NCBI GenBank assembly: GCA_029880025.1
Contig: JAOUPE010000038.1
Coordinates: forward strand, 1 to 9,655
Source of the DNA: Caldifarciminota bacterium
GTDB taxonomy: Bacteria > Hydrothermota > Tepidihabitantia > Tepidihabitantales > JAOUPE01
DNA: 9,655 nt
Direction: 5' to 3'
Part shown: positions 1 to 8,335 of the stretch, piece after piece
How the letters are laid out: every line of letters starts with the position of its first letter
Numbering within the stretch: the first letter of the stretch is position 1
Made by a program: the position numbers and the translations under genes
The notes under the pieces: generated by a model
Seen by the model: the letters and a program-made list of their open reading frames with translations, nothing else
Database searches by the model: none
What the model was told of the DNA's origin: nothing

Positions 1-417
1 TTTCATCGCTAAAAGTACTCGGTTTTGAATCGACCACCCAATCGTATCGAGTGTCACCAAATCTGGATTATTTTGGGCAATGATATTAAAGGTATCGACA
101 ATCTCCTGATAGGAATGGAAACGACCAAAATCAGTGCCCGGGGCTAACGATTCGTGATATTTCACCATATCCGGAATGATGATTTCAAATCGATAACCTT
201 TAGCTGAGATATTACTTAACACTTCATCCGTCACTGCTCCGATAATAAAAGCATCCTTCACTTCATAGATATAGACACCTGATTCATGCAGGTCTCGTAT
301 TGAGGTTTTAGTAGTATGAATTTTCACTAACATCTCTTTTGAAGAGTTCAGGTTAGCGCTGGCGAGGAAATTAAAAAGCGCTCCTATTATCATTAAGCAC
401 AGGAAGGTTTTTTTCAT
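1..417 (-). CDS. Secreted M14-family zinc carboxypeptidase, N-terminal part (runs off left edge)
   Basis: Only the first 139 codons are present; the frame is open to base 1. Residues 1-21 are a clear Sec signal peptide: MKK, a hydrophobic stretch, then an ASA cleavage site before NLN. Residues 22 to about 95 look like the small propeptide found in bacterial M14 enzymes (…GYRFEIIIPDM…). From about residue 98 the catalytic domain begins: FHSYQEIVDTF, then NPDLVTLDTIGWSI and NRVLLAMK. This matches the family pattern 'YhsYdEi…l…yPdlv…iG.S..gr.i.amkI'. The zinc ligands (HxxE and a later His) and the catalytic Glu would lie beyond the edge, so activity cannot be judged. The family removes C-terminal residues from peptides outside the cytoplasm. 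The gene follows comEA by 12 nt with a strong ribosome-binding site. Because sprA is two genes upstream, it may be type IX cargo, but the C-terminal sorting domain that would show this is not visible. Confidence 0.85.
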   Translation of the reverse strand, partial: MKKTFLCLMIIGALFNFLASANLNSSKEMLVKIHTTKTSIRDLHESGVYIYEVKDAFIIGAVTDEVLSNISAKGYRFEIIIPDMVKYHESLAPGTDFGRFHSYQEIVDTFNIIAQNNPDLVTLDTIGWSIQNRVLLAMK

Positions 418-422
418 TGCTG

Positions 423-428
423 CTCCTT
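423..428 (-). promoter_or_regulatory. Strong Shine-Dalgarno site for the M14 peptidase gene
   Basis: On the minus strand AAGGAG lies 5 nt before the ATG at 417, directly after the comEA stop codon (430-432). It fixes the peptidase start. It is the clearest ribosome-binding site of any gene in the window, which suggests the peptidase is translated well relative to its neighbours. Confidence 0.8.
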
Positions 429-429
429 T

Positions 430-819
430 TTAATTTTCGATTTTTATTTTGTCCCTTATTTTAGCTAATTTTTTCTGTCCAATCCCGGAAACCTTAAGTA
501 AATCTTCTGGACTGGAAAATTTACCAACCCGGCTGCGCTCTTCAATTATACGCTGGGCTAAAACCGGACCAATTCCAGGTAAAACTTCCAATTCTTTGCT
601 CGTGGCGTGATTGATATCAACCGGAAATCTATTTCTTATCATTCCGGTTCTGATTCCTCGTTTTTTGATGGTAATCCCGGTATCGGCAATTTGTTTTATT
701 TCAAACTCAATATCACCAAGCTTTTGTCTCTCTTGCTGACGCTTGTTAAGCGAAATTCCCGAACCAATAATAAGTGAGATAATTAAAAAGTAAAGAACTA
801 ATTTCTCTTTATTATTCAT
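430..819 (-). CDS. ComEA-like membrane-anchored helix-hairpin-helix DNA-binding protein
   Basis: A 129-residue protein. Residues 6-23 form one hydrophobic segment after a short charged N-terminus (MNNKEK), so it is probably anchored in the inner membrane with the rest outside. Residues about 67-126 are a classic ComEA domain: VDINHATSKELEVLPGIG, then a second hairpin around SGIG (111-114). The two GIG turns (82-84 and 112-114) are the helix-hairpin-helix loops that contact the DNA backbone. The segment between (about 30-60) is charged and unassigned; it lacks an obvious SLBB domain. ComEA proteins bind incoming double-stranded DNA in natural transformation, but short HhH proteins of this kind are common and not all are competence proteins. 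I see no comEC or pilin genes here. The gene starts 66 nt after sprA, with no good Shine-Dalgarno site before its ATG. Confidence 0.85.
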   Translation of the reverse strand: MNNKEKLVLYFLIISLIIGSGISLNKRQQERQKLGDIEFEIKQIADTGITIKKRGIRTGMIRNRFPVDINHATSKELEVLPGIGPVLAQRIIEERSRVGKFSSPEDLLKVSGIGQKKLAKIRDKIKIEN

Positions 820-885
820 CGGTCATAAATCTACGATTGGTTGGTTCGAATCGATTTTTTCAGGAAATCTCTAAGCGCTTTCATC

Positions 886-3800
886 TTAGAATCGGAATAG
901 CACCCAGAAATTCAAGTCAATACTTCGGGTTGCGGTTCCTCTCTGGACATTTTTGTACTGCGAATAACCTGTACTCAAACCCGATTCAACGCTCCTTGAG
1001 ACACGATAAGAGGCGGAGACTGAGGTTGAAATATCATAGTCTTTTCGTTGGACGACCGGTTTAGGATATTCTGGATTATTCGGGTCAAGTAAACCTGAGT
1101 AGTTATCGCTGAATCGAAAACTCCAGGTTAAATTAAGGTCGGATGAAAATCTGAGTCTTTTCAAGCCAGGAAATTTAATCCCCTGCGGTGCATTAAATGT
1201 ATAACTGAGACTAAAAGTTCCACTCCGTTGCCGATTCCTGGCAGAGGTTTCGGTCATAAAATTTGTGTCTTTCGATTGTGAGTAATTGAACGATAAATTG
1301 GTCGTAATCCGTTTTTTCCAGGTTGTCTGCCATGAAAAGAGCGGCGAGAAGTTAGTGGCGGTGTTGCCGATTCTTCCGGCTAACTCTAAGGTATCGGTTT
1401 TTGGATCCAGGTTGCCACTAATATCCCAACGCCGGGAATAACCAGTCGAAATATTAGAACTGGTAGCCCAATTCTTTAGGAATTTTTCAATTCTTGAAAT
1501 TGTGATTGACAAATCGGGCCAGGTGGTTGACCAACCTCTGGTTCCGCTATTTCCGTAGTAATTTTTATTTATCGAATGGTCAAATCGCAGTCGGAGATTC
1601 AAGTCTTTTAGATTCGCTCCGGACGAGATGCCAAAGTTGTCGAAGTAATCAAGGTTTATGGATGGTTGTTGCAAAAGACTGTCATAGGCAAAATGGTCAA
1701 CCAATCCAAAACGATATTTCCAATCGGGTCGAGTTCGTATATTGAGGACATCAGAATTACGTGACTTTGAATATCCAAAGTCGATTGGTTCTAATATTTC
1801 CGAAAGCTTCTCAGCGATTAAGAGAAACCATTGGGGTGAGCCGACAAAAGCATTCGAATCTTTTCTTTCATCCCGAAGTCTTGCTGCCCCGCTGAGTATT
1901 TCGGGCAATTCGATATCAACCGTAAAATCGATTTCCGCGCCATTGCCCAAATTTCGCAAATTCGAGTATTCGCCCTCTTCACGGTACCGTTCTTCATGAT
2001 ATTCGCTATTAAAGTCAACCCGCGGCGAAATAATCTCACCAATCTCAATTCCATAGCCGGTGCCAAACGCTTGCTCCTGACCAGTCTCGGTACCAATATT
2101 TATTCCAGCAATCCGACTCGGATTACTATCAATAAAATCTCGGTCCTGCGAAAAGTTGTAATCGAACGAAAGCTCACCAGCCGGTGTATAACTTACATCG
2201 AAATCAAAACTGGCATTATGCGATGAATCGGTTCGTGAAATCCAGTTGGTCGAATCGGGGTGGGTTCTGGTCCTATAGGGTGCTCGGGTCTTAGCCACCG
2301 TAATTCCAGTCTGAATGCTTTGTGGAAACAGGTAAAACTCTTCACCGAAAAGCGAAATATTTAAATCCGGTGAAATACCATAATTAAGATTCGATGAAGT
2401 GGAATATGAAGAATCTACTCTTAAAGGCTCATCCGAGTAACCGGTTCGACGGCGCCAAGAATAGGAAAACGCTTCAATTGTGTAGTTGAGTAGTCGGTTA
2501 TTCGACCTTCCCTTGCGGGCGTTGTCAATCGACCAGACATTCGCTTCCCTAGTCGATGCCTCTTCTGATGCTTCGCTCCTATCCAAACGTAAATCTGGAT
2601 AATAAGCGGAAAATTTAGGTAAAGACCGATTTCGATCAACACGAAAGCTTAATGGAAGCATGAAATTCCAAGACCGCGGCATCAGTCGGTCAAGATTGAT
2701 GCGCGCCTCATAACTTGTATTTGTCGAAAAACCACCCGTCTTCACTCCTCTCCCCTCACTAAGGCGCCGGAAATTTGGATCATTATAACTGATTCCGAAA
2801 GCGAAATTTGAAAAATCGGAAAGATTCAATCCGATTCTTGATTGTAAACCATATCCCGGGTCCTTTCTTGGTTCATGAAGTCTAATATCATCGAACCAGA
2901 CCGCACCGCTAATCACGGCGTTACTCTGATTTACGATACCCATCGCCTGGTAGCGGACTTCAGCTAAAGATGGATTTCCCTTTACCGCAAACGGACCAAT
3001 TTGATAATACTCAGTTTGATTTCCTCTCAAACTTTTAATCTTTGGAAACGTGTCTAATGGTATTTCAAATTCATACCATAAATTATCTCGGCCTGGAATC
3101 AATTTACCTTCACTTATCCGAATTCGGAATTCGTAATAATTTGTCGTATCGTTACCAATCCTTAAGAAATAGACCGGATCATTCACATCGTTATGGACAT
3201 ACATTCTCAGGGTCTTGTAATCTCGATAATCTTCACGCTCGTAGGTAAAGCGATAAAATTGAACAAGATGACCTGGTTTGATTCGGTCATAGGCGAGCTT
3301 TAACGAAACTTCAATCTCGAGTCTGCCTAAATAGTCCTGTTTTGGTTCAAAAGGAGGAACGTAATTAGGGTCGGTCTTGATGCTGATTTGTGATAAGACC
3401 GCTTTCTCGGTAGTATCCACCGTGTCGGCATGCGGGTAGAATAGTGAATCTTTCTTGATTTCCACATCGCGCCATTTACTGCCAACAAAAGCAAAAGAAT
3501 AGACATCAATCGTATCGGCTTGACTGAAACCATCAAACCAAACTCTTACCAATCTTATATCCTCCCAACGCGGACTGCCAATTACCGTATCGACACCGGA
3601 ATTTATTAAGGGGATTCGTAAAAAACGCCAGTCACCTTGTAAATTTTGGAAGAATTCCGGGTCGGCTAAATCAACCGTATATTCAAAATAGTTGTTTATG
3701 CGAGCCCACCCATTTCGGTCTAAATCCTCTGAATTCAAAATACCGTTGTTCTCAGTTCCGGTCGGATTGTTTACCGCATCGTAATCATCATTGCCGTCAT

Positions 3801-6375
3801 CACCCGCTACAAAATCAGTATCTTTACCCAAAACCGTATCCAGTCCGCTATCTTCGCCTTCAACCTTATCCAGCATACCGTTACGGTTGCGGTCCTCGGT
3901 ATCTTCATCTTCATTATAACCAACAATTAATCCATCGCGGGTTCTTCTTGGTGCATCCTCATCAATATCGGTCCCGACACTAATATGAATCCTACCATTA
4001 TTACGATTTCTTGTTCTTAGCACAACTTCCAGGTTCTCCAATTCCCTGAAATCCAATCCTAACTGGGATGGATTATTAACCATACCTGCCCAGGATTCGG
4101 TGTTATCCGGAGTGAAAATTATTCGCAGATAATCGACCATTTCTCTACCTTCGTCTCCGATATCGGTTCCGAATATCGAATCTTTCCGGATTCTTGTGGT
4201 TGGGGTAAACCAGAACAACGGTTTAGTCGCAAAATTTGCCGTATCCTTATTTACCGGGACCGAACTGAAAGCCCAATTCAAGCCATTGCCGCCAAACCTG
4301 ATATCGCTTGAGATGGTTGAACCTTCAAAATCATCAAGATAGACCAACCCTTTTGTGTTCGGGTCGGGCAGAGAAACTGCTGCTTCTGAACTGATTGAAA
4401 ATGAAGATGGTGTTTCGGCGCGGAGCAAGGGCAACCGGTCCAGAAACGAAGTCACATCCTGCGATTGAAGCGAATAGGAAATATCTGCTTCACTTATCAT
4501 GCGACGGAACGATTCGGCACCCAATTGGGGTTTTTCTTCTGGAGTACCTTCGGAACGATAAAATATTGCCCCGCCAATTTTACCGTTTTCAGCAAATTTC
4601 AATTCGCCCCTTGTGCCCAAGAGCGATTTTTGGCTTAACGAGAACCAGGGTCGATATTCAAAAGTGACCCGGATGTCGGCATTGGGAGGTAATGCCTTAA
4701 TAAATGTCAATTCGCCGGTCTGATAATTGATTCGATAATCAACATCTTTCGTCCATAGTTCCTGATTAACATAGACCCGTTCCGAGCCTTCCTCGACATC
4801 AATCTGTCCAATATAGAACGATTCTTTGGCACTCGAATAACGGACTGCCATATAATATTTTCCCAGAAATCCAGAAGGAAGTGGATCCTGTTGATAGATG
4901 ACCGAATCCTTGACCGAGAGGTCTTGATGAATAAACGGAAAACGGTTTGGGAAAATAATCAATCCATTGCGTCCATCAAATTGGGGCCAGGTGACTCTGC
5001 TATCATTATCCGGGTCAAGTCCGAGGATTGAAATAAAAGGTCTGGTTGTTACTGAATCATAATATAAATCATTCTGCGGTTCATCCAAAAAAATCCGCAA
5101 CGATTCAAGTTTCACTTCTTTTATACCGATAAAGTAGATATTTCTCAATTCATAATTCCAGCAAGGAGACTGGGCATTGACTGAAGATGGTTTTAATAAT
5201 TTCAACACGGTATAGGTATCGCCCGTGCTCTCAATAAATTGATTGCCACCAATTGTAATTGTATCTGAAGCGTATTGGACCGCCAGCACATAATTTCGGT
5301 CAAGCGAGGTTCTAAATTCAATCAAATTTCCAGCATGTCGAATATAATCTTCACCCAATTTTAAAAGAATGAACTTGCCTTTTACCCGGTGTTTGCTCGG
5401 TTCAAACATTGTTGTATCGGTTGGGTCTTGAGGGTTGGTGGTTGCCAATCCCTTGATATAGTTTTGCGGGCTAGCAATTCTTTGGTCAAGAAAGACTAAC
5501 AGATTAGTAACTTCTTTTTGTGTCATGGTATCAACCCAATAGAATCTTCTTCGTTCAAACTCATGGTCGTAGATGGTATCGGTTGTCAGCTGGGTTCGAC
5601 CTTTATATTCTTCGGTCTGAGCTTGTGACTGTTCAGTGGAGGCGATGGCATATAAATCTAATCCGCCCAGTTTACCTTTTGCCGAAACGCCGAAAAGTCC
5701 TTTAACCGCCGGCAAATCGCCGGTATATCCAGTCCCAGGAATCACCAATCTGGTATCACCCATTTCAACCGATTGAACGATATCATCTTCGGTTCCGGTA
5801 TAAGAAAGTTTAATTTTATTTTTACCTTCAAATTGCCGCTGCGAATCATGGTCAATCAATATCTTGGTTCGCTCGCCAATCGTTCCATCCAGATTAACCC
5901 TCAATTCCTGTTCCATCTTAAGCTCAGGCAAGGGCGATTGACCGGTAACGCTTTGAGTAATTCCGGCACCGTAAACTGTGGTTTGCCGACCGCCAAAAGT
6001 AATTTTATCACTGCCCGAAATATTTATTTTGCTGCCTTCACCGAAAATCGGCAACTTCGGTATTTCGATTTCCGGAATCAAGCCCTGGGCACCGAATTCG
6101 GTTTCCTGTTTTTTTCTTTCTCGCTTTTGAGTCTCTTCGAAACTTTTTCGAATCGAACTCAAAGTTCGAAAATCTAAATATTCTTCAAAGGTTAATATCT
6201 TCTCGGTTCCTAAGTAATGAGAATCACTCCATCGCTCAAAAAAAACCAGTCTCAATGAATAATCGATTCGTTCTCTGATTTCATAGGTTGCCGATAAGTC
6301 GTAAGCAAAACCTGGCGCTATCGTTACCAAGAGAATGAACAAAGCAATAATGATTTTTCCGGATAATTTAACCAT
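886..6375 (-). CDS. sprA: SprA/Sov-family outer-membrane translocon of the type IX secretion system
   Basis: A giant outer-membrane protein. In Bacteroidota, SprA forms a very large single-chain beta-barrel through which T9SS cargo leaves the cell. I number from the ATG at 6375 (1829 aa); an in-frame ATG at 6393 adds six residues. I prefer 6375 because MVKLSGK plus a hydrophobic run ending APGFA at 24 is a standard signal peptide, and AGAAG lies before it, whereas 6393 has no Shine-Dalgarno site. Family signatures in order: the N-terminal motility/secretion region with GSDKITFGGRQ (about 122) and DHDSQRQFEGKNKI (about 175); GRNGLIIFPNR (about 468); LLGTRGELKF (about 585); and the hallmark YLDDFEGS (about 679). 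An acidic Asp/Asn-rich stretch (about 800-895) with DRNRNGMLD and NNGILNSEDLDRNG follows, before the family-typical NYFEYTVDL. From about 1170 to the end there are alternating beta-strand patterns, finishing in FWVLFRF, a barrel-type terminal Phe. Bacteroidota SprA is about 2,400-2,500 aa, so this is a shorter variant. I noticed only one cysteine (405). Confidence 0.93.
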   Translation of the reverse strand: MVKLSGKIIIALFILLVTIAPGFAYDLSATYEIRERIDYSLRLVFFERWSDSHYLGTEKILTFEEYLDFRTLSSIRKSFEETQKRERKKQETEFGAQGLIPEIEIPKLPIFGEGSKINISGSDKITFGGRQTTVYGAGITQSVTGQSPLPELKMEQELRVNLDGTIGERTKILIDHDSQRQFEGKNKIKLSYTGTEDDIVQSVEMGDTRLVIPGTGYTGDLPAVKGLFGVSAKGKLGGLDLYAIASTEQSQAQTEEYKGRTQLTTDTIYDHEFERRRFYWVDTMTQKEVTNLLVFLDQRIASPQNYIKGLATTNPQDPTDTTMFEPSKHRVKGKFILLKLGEDYIRHAGNLIEFRTSLDRNYVLAVQYASDTITIGGNQFIESTGDTYTVLKLLKPSSVNAQSPCWNYELRNIYFIGIKEVKLESLRIFLDEPQNDLYYDSVTTRPFISILGLDPDNDSRVTWPQFDGRNGLIIFPNRFPFIHQDLSVKDSVIYQQDPLPSGFLGKYYMAVRYSSAKESFYIGQIDVEEGSERVYVNQELWTKDVDYRINYQTGELTFIKALPPNADIRVTFEYRPWFSLSQKSLLGTRGELKFAENGKIGGAIFYRSEGTPEEKPQLGAESFRRMISEADISYSLQSQDVTSFLDRLPLLRAETPSSFSISSEAAVSLPDPNTKGLVYLDDFEGSTISSDIRFGGNGLNWAFSSVPVNKDTANFATKPLFWFTPTTRIRKDSIFGTDIGDEGREMVDYLRIIFTPDNTESWAGMVNNPSQLGLDFRELENLEVVLRTRNRNNGRIHISVGTDIDEDAPRRTRDGLIVGYNEDEDTEDRNRNGMLDKVEGEDSGLDTVLGKDTDFVAGDDGNDDYDAVNNPTGTENNGILNSEDLDRNGWARINNYFEYTVDLADPEFFQNLQGDWRFLRIPLINSGVDTVIGSPRWEDIRLVRVWFDGFSQADTIDVYSFAFVGSKWRDVEIKKDSLFYPHADTVDTTEKAVLSQISIKTDPNYVPPFEPKQDYLGRLEIEVSLKLAYDRIKPGHLVQFYRFTYEREDYRDYKTLRMYVHNDVNDPVYFLRIGNDTTNYYEFRIRISEGKLIPGRDNLWYEFEIPLDTFPKIKSLRGNQTEYYQIGPFAVKGNPSLAEVRYQAMGIVNQSNAVISGAVWFDDIRLHEPRKDPGYGLQSRIGLNLSDFSNFAFGISYNDPNFRRLSEGRGVKTGGFSTNTSYEARINLDRLMPRSWNFMLPLSFRVDRNRSLPKFSAYYPDLRLDRSEASEEASTREANVWSIDNARKGRSNNRLLNYTIEAFSYSWRRRTGYSDEPLRVDSSYSTSSNLNYGISPDLNISLFGEEFYLFPQSIQTGITVAKTRAPYRTRTHPDSTNWISRTDSSHNASFDFDVSYTPAGELSFDYNFSQDRDFIDSNPSRIAGINIGTETGQEQAFGTGYGIEIGEIISPRVDFNSEYHEERYREEGEYSNLRNLGNGAEIDFTVDIELPEILSGAARLRDERKDSNAFVGSPQWFLLIAEKLSEILEPIDFGYSKSRNSDVLNIRTRPDWKYRFGLVDHFAYDSLLQQPSINLDYFDNFGISSGANLKDLNLRLRFDHSINKNYYGNSGTRGWSTTWPDLSITISRIEKFLKNWATSSNISTGYSRRWDISGNLDPKTDTLELAGRIGNTATNFSPLFSWQTTWKKRITTNLSFNYSQSKDTNFMTETSARNRQRSGTFSLSYTFNAPQGIKFPGLKRLRFSSDLNLTWSFRFSDNYSGLLDPNNPEYPKPVVQRKDYDISTSVSASYRVSRSVESGLSTGYSQYKNVQRGTATRSIDLNFWVLFRF

Positions 6376-6394
6376 CGAAGTTTCTTCTAACATT

Positions 6395-6400
6395 ATTATA
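6395..6400 (-). promoter_or_regulatory. Isolated TATAAT just before sprA (weak internal promoter candidate)
   Basis: A perfect TATAAT lies on the minus strand between dxs and sprA in a very AT-rich stretch. No TTGACA-like -35 box lies 16-18 nt upstream, so it may be chance. If used, transcription would begin near 6388, downstream of the 6393 ATG, and translation would have to start at 6375. Confidence 0.2.
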
Positions 6401-6409
6401 ATAAATTTT

Positions 6410-8335
6410 TTATTTATCCCATCTAGAATTCACCGAACCAATCGAATCATCCCGGAACGAAGTTAAAGACTCACTGGTCCCGAACTCATTTTGAATCGTC
6501 CTTGCCAATTTTTCTCCACTCAGTCCTTGGGAATTCAGGAGCTCTTCTCTTTTGCCATGTTCGATAAAATAATCGGCTAAACCAAGTTGTTTTATTCTGA
6601 CCGTCAAACCTTGTGAATTAAAAAATTCCATGATTGCCGAACCAAACCCTCCAGCCATCACATTCTCTTCGATGGTGATAAATCGGTTAAAACGATTGGC
6701 TAATCTCAAAAGCAATTCCTGGTCAAGTGGTTTAACAAATCGCGCATTAACTACACCGATTTTGATTCCTGATTTCAATAGGTTTTGACAGACCTCAAAG
6801 ATTGGTAATACCGTGCTGCCGATTGCCAGCACACAACCATCCTCGCCTTCGCACAAAACTTCGGCTTTACCGATTTTGATTTCACTCGATTTTCCATTCC
6901 AGGTTGCTCTGGCTTTAGGATATCTAATCGCAATCGGTCCCTTATCATATTCAATTGCAATTTGGAGCATGGCATTAAGTTCGGCTTCATCTTTAGGTGC
7001 CATTACCACGAGATTAGGTATTAATCTCAAATAGGATAAATCAAATTGCCCATGATGGGTAGGACCATCTTCACCAACCAAACCAGCCCGGTCGATTGCT
7101 AACACGACCGGTAAGCGTTGTAAGCAAACATCTTGAATCAGCTGGTCATAGGCACGTGCCAGAAATGTGGAGTAAATTGCCACTATCGGCTTCAGACCGC
7201 TTAAGGCTAATCCTGCCGCAAAAGTGACGGCATGTTGTTCACAAATGCCGACATCATAGTGCCGGTCCGGGAATTTTCTTCGGAACGCTTCCAGACCAGC
7301 ACCCAAGCACATCCCGGCGGTAATTACAACTACCCGTTCATTTATTTGAGCCGCTTCAATCAGGCTTTCACCAAAAGTCTTGGTAAAACCAGAAGGATTG
7401 GTCGAACGCGGCACCCCGGTTTCGGTATCAAATGGTCCAATTCCATGGAAAATTTCTGGTTGCAGCTCAGCCGGTGCGTATCCCTTACCTTTTTTCGTAA
7501 CAACATGAACCAGAATTGGTTCACGAATCTTTTTCAATCGCTGAAAAGTTGTAATCAATTCGCCGAGATTATGACCTTTGATTGGACCAATATAACGAAA
7601 GCCCAACTCTTCGAAAATGACACTTGGCACAATCAAATTTTTCAAACCTTCTTCCAATTTTTTGGCGGCTAATCGCGCTTTACCGCTAATGTTTCTCGGC
7701 AAATGTCCTAAAAGGTTCCAAACATCGGCACGCACCCGGTTGTATAATTGACCGGTGATGATTCGATTGAGATGGGTAGCAATTGCGCCGTTACTTTTTG
7801 CTATTGACATCTCGTTATCATTTAAGACTACCATCAAATCACTTTTTTGGATACCAGCATTATTTAATGCCTCAAAAGCCATACCGGTAACAATTGAACC
7901 ATCGCCGATTACCGCAATCGTTTTAAATGATTCGCCCATCATTTTAGCACCGTTGGCTAAACCCAAAGCCACCGATACCGAATTACCCGAATGACCGGTA
8001 TCAAACACATCATAAACACTTTCTTGTCGTTTTGGAAATCCGCTTAAGCCGCCCGAAGTTCGCAGGGTAGCAAAACGTTCCTTTCTACCGGTAACCAGTT
8101 TATGCGTGTAAGATTGATGACCAACATCCCAGATGATTTTATCTTTTGGGGCATCGAATACATAGTGCAGCGCAAGAGTCAGTTCAACCACTCCCAAACT
8201 CGGTGCCAGATGCCCACCGTTTTTTGCCGTTACTTTGATAATCTCTTGGCGAATCTCTGATGCTAAAACATTCAATTCTGGCATCGAGAGCTTTTTCAAA
8301 TCGACCGGAGAATTTACCTTTTCTAAAATTGCCAT
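6410..8335 (-). CDS. dxs: 1-deoxy-D-xylulose-5-phosphate synthase
   Basis: A thiamine-diphosphate enzyme that condenses pyruvate with glyceraldehyde 3-phosphate, the first and often rate-setting step of the MEP isoprenoid pathway; cytoplasmic. It has 641 aa, close to the usual length of about 620-640. Visible motifs: GGHLAPSLGVVELT (40-53) with the conserved His 42; DVGHQSYTHKLVTGR (70-84); the cofactor/Mg motif GDGS (144-147) followed by EALNNAG and NDNEMSI; GKGYAPAE (283-290); DVGICEQHAVTFAAG (361-375) with the catalytic Glu 366; and DRAGLVGEDGPTHHG (415-429). The C-terminal transketolase-like domain includes NARFVKPLD. Two departures from the usual pattern are GPIKGHN (250-256), where many homologues have GPxDGHD/N, and a polar tail of about 20 residues after the last conserved helix. 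The ATG overlaps the ispA stop (TGATG), so translation is probably coupled. Confidence 0.97.
   Translation of the reverse strand: MAILEKVNSPVDLKKLSMPELNVLASEIRQEIIKVTAKNGGHLAPSLGVVELTLALHYVFDAPKDKIIWDVGHQSYTHKLVTGRKERFATLRTSGGLSGFPKRQESVYDVFDTGHSGNSVSVALGLANGAKMMGESFKTIAVIGDGSIVTGMAFEALNNAGIQKSDLMVVLNDNEMSIAKSNGAIATHLNRIITGQLYNRVRADVWNLLGHLPRNISGKARLAAKKLEEGLKNLIVPSVIFEELGFRYIGPIKGHNLGELITTFQRLKKIREPILVHVVTKKGKGYAPAELQPEIFHGIGPFDTETGVPRSTNPSGFTKTFGESLIEAAQINERVVVITAGMCLGAGLEAFRRKFPDRHYDVGICEQHAVTFAAGLALSGLKPIVAIYSTFLARAYDQLIQDVCLQRLPVVLAIDRAGLVGEDGPTHHGQFDLSYLRLIPNLVVMAPKDEAELNAMLQIAIEYDKGPIAIRYPKARATWNGKSSEIKIGKAEVLCEGEDGCVLAIGSTVLPIFEVCQNLLKSGIKIGVVNARFVKPLDQELLLRLANRFNRFITIEENVMAGGFGSAIMEFFNSQGLTVRIKQLGLADYFIEHGKREELLNSQGLSGEKLARTIQNEFGTSESLTSFRDDSIGSVNSRWDK

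Noticed and set aside
1..40. Possible frameshift in the M14 peptidase near the left edge
   Set aside because: A first reading seemed to leave the family pattern; careful reverse-complementing gave GWSIQNRVLLAMK in the same frame, so the gene is intact as far as it is visible.
834..860. Hairpin (CGATT/AATCG) followed by TTTTTT on the plus strand, terminator-like
   Set aside because: The stem is only 5 bp with a 10-nt loop, and the T-run is on the strand with no transcribed gene; it could not end the minus-strand operon.
2010..2030. Long asparagine/serine-rich, strand-like repeats in the C-terminal half of SprA as internal protein repeats
   Set aside because: They are the ordinary alternating pattern of beta-barrel strands; I found no repeated unit at sequence level.
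837..6177. Several plus-strand open frames of 60-134 codons inside sprA (for example 5773-6177, 4395-4667, 837-1064)
   Set aside because: They lie antisense to a gene with continuous family motifs, show no recognisable domains or signals, and are explained as shadow frames.
7232..7672. Plus-strand frame of 146 codons antisense to dxs
   Set aside because: It lies fully within the conserved dxs coding region and has no domain or ribosome-binding support.
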